From assembly GCF_021228795.1 (NCBI RefSeq), contig NZ_CP089309.1:2604001-2668000 (forward strand): DNA of 64,000 nt, written 5' to 3'. This DNA is from Thiocapsa bogorovii (GTDB lineage Bacteria > Pseudomonadota > Gammaproteobacteria > Chromatiales > Chromatiaceae). The position numbers were made by a program, and so were the translations under genes. The notes beneath the pieces were generated by a model, which saw nothing but the letters and a program-made list of their open reading frames with translations, made no database searches and was not told where the DNA came from. This document shows positions 63,397 through 64,000 of this stretch, piece after piece (the first letter of the stretch is position 1; every line of letters starts with the position of its first letter).

Positions 63397-64000
63397 ATGG
63401 ACCAGGCCATCCTCTTCGCCGACCGTCTCGGCTCCGAGCTCATGCCGCTGACCGAGCGCACGAGCGTCGCCCTCTTGCCGGTGGCCGGCAAGCCGATGAT
63501 CGAGCACGCGTTGGAATCGCTCGCCAAGGCGGGCATCCGACGGATTTTGGTCGTGGTCTCGCCCTTTGCCGACGAGGTCCAGCGGGTGATCGGCGACGGC
63601 ACGCGCTGGGGGCTGCGCCTGACCTACACCCTGACCCGAGGCGAAGAGGACCCCACCGCCGTGGTCGATCGACTCGGCAAGCGCCTGGACGGGCCCCTCG
63701 TCGGGCTGCGCGGCGACCTGATCCACGGCTTTGATGTTGCCGCCTGGATCTCGGCAGCCGAGACGACTCCGGGCGATTGCGTCTGGGCCGATGCCGACGG
63801 CCTCTCCGCGGCCTGCGGGATCCATCGCGCCGGCGCCAGCGACCTGACCCCGTTGGCGTGGCCGCTGACCGGTCGAGAGGACTCGGCTGCGCAGAGCGCC
63901 TGGATTCCGATCGCGGCCGAGCAAGTGTGCACCGTGCAGAGTCTCGCCGACTATCATCGCGTCAACCTGGACGCCATCACGAAGCGCCTGCCCGGCCTCA
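63397..64000 (+). CDS. Nucleotidyltransferase-like protein (3' end outside window)
   Basis: ATG 63397 with GGGGTG 6 nt upstream opens a frame that runs off the window. 'VALLPVAGKPMIEHALESLA' and 'AGIRRILVVVSPFADEVQRV' are typical of NDP-sugar pyrophosphorylases (RmlA/GalU/MurU fold). The N-terminal loop that should read GGxGTRLxPLT is 'LFADRLGSELMPLTERT', lacking the Gly-rich stretch and the key Arg. 'VGLRGDLIHGFDV' takes the place of the usual metal-binding Asp region. It may be an inactive or altered-specificity member. It lies 116 bp after the sugar-transferase gene. Confidence 0.75.
   Translation, partial: MDQAILFADRLGSELMPLTERTSVALLPVAGKPMIEHALESLAKAGIRRILVVVSPFADEVQRVIGDGTRWGLRLTYTLTRGEEDPTAVVDRLGKRLDGPLVGLRGDLIHGFDVAAWISAAETTPGDCVWADADGLSAACGIHRAGASDLTPLAWPLTGREDSAAQSAWIPIAAEQVCTVQSLADYHRVNLDAITKRLPGL

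Overview
The window is about 65% GC and densely coded. It looks like a chromosome segment of a gammaproteobacterium of the purple sulfur bacteria (Chromatiaceae). A hupK-hypC-hypD-hypE hydrogenase-maturation operon is present, an order I recall from Thiocapsa roseopersicina. Other pointers are a secreted rhodanese, a BigR/SqrR-like ArsR regulator and a UbiK/ComM pair. The genus is an inference; no rRNA or tRNA gene was seen.

Layout. 1-2341 (minus): three-gene GldA/GldF/GldG-type ABC export operon, cut by the left window edge. 2469-2664: first copy of a 196-bp paired-inverted-repeat element. 2691-6997: DUF6544-like protein, secreted rhodanese, CadC-like winged-helix/TolB/TPR regulator and PGPGW membrane protein. 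7253-11219 (minus): hupK-hypC-hypD-hypE, with a heptanucleotide tandem repeat between hypD and hypE. 11424-13371: RsmC-like methyltransferase, TPR protein and a 51-codon membrane protein. 13563-16160: OmpR/EnvZ-type two-component pair, with an OmpR-type box upstream, then a Bcp peroxiredoxin. 16186-23112: a hybrid histidine kinase and a REC-PAS regulator, each interrupted by an identical 1735-bp IS1380-family element. 23155-24603: ArsR regulator and spermidine synthase. 24736-28739 (minus): torF-glnK-amt-amt nitrogen operon behind a clear sigma-54 promoter. 29360-35944: ubiK, comM, second copy of the 196-bp repeat, yheS and glgP.

36094-64000 is a large exopolysaccharide/capsule locus. It opens with a signalling module (REC-PP2C phosphatase, HPt protein, STAS anti-sigma-antagonist). 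Wza-like export and Wzc-like co-polymerase genes follow; the kinase domain of the latter looks dead. Then come glycosyltransferases, O-acyltransferases, a Wzy-like polymerase, a Wzx-like flippase, a sugar-kinase-like protein, a secreted glycosidase-like protein, a WecG-type fusion, a WbaP-type initiating phosphoglycosyltransferase and a nucleotidyltransferase-like gene that leaves the window. A pilin with an unusual C-terminal extension lies inside the locus on the opposite strand. A third identical IS copy, inverted, splits one acyltransferase gene.

The strongest observations are these. Three identical IS copies have intact 4-bp target duplications, and removing each restores one continuous reading frame. 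The paired-hairpin repeat is conserved in architecture to the base. The EPS locus is headed by a partner-switch-like module. Several EPS enzymes have lost signature residues. Functions are assigned by motif recognition only; no database search was run.
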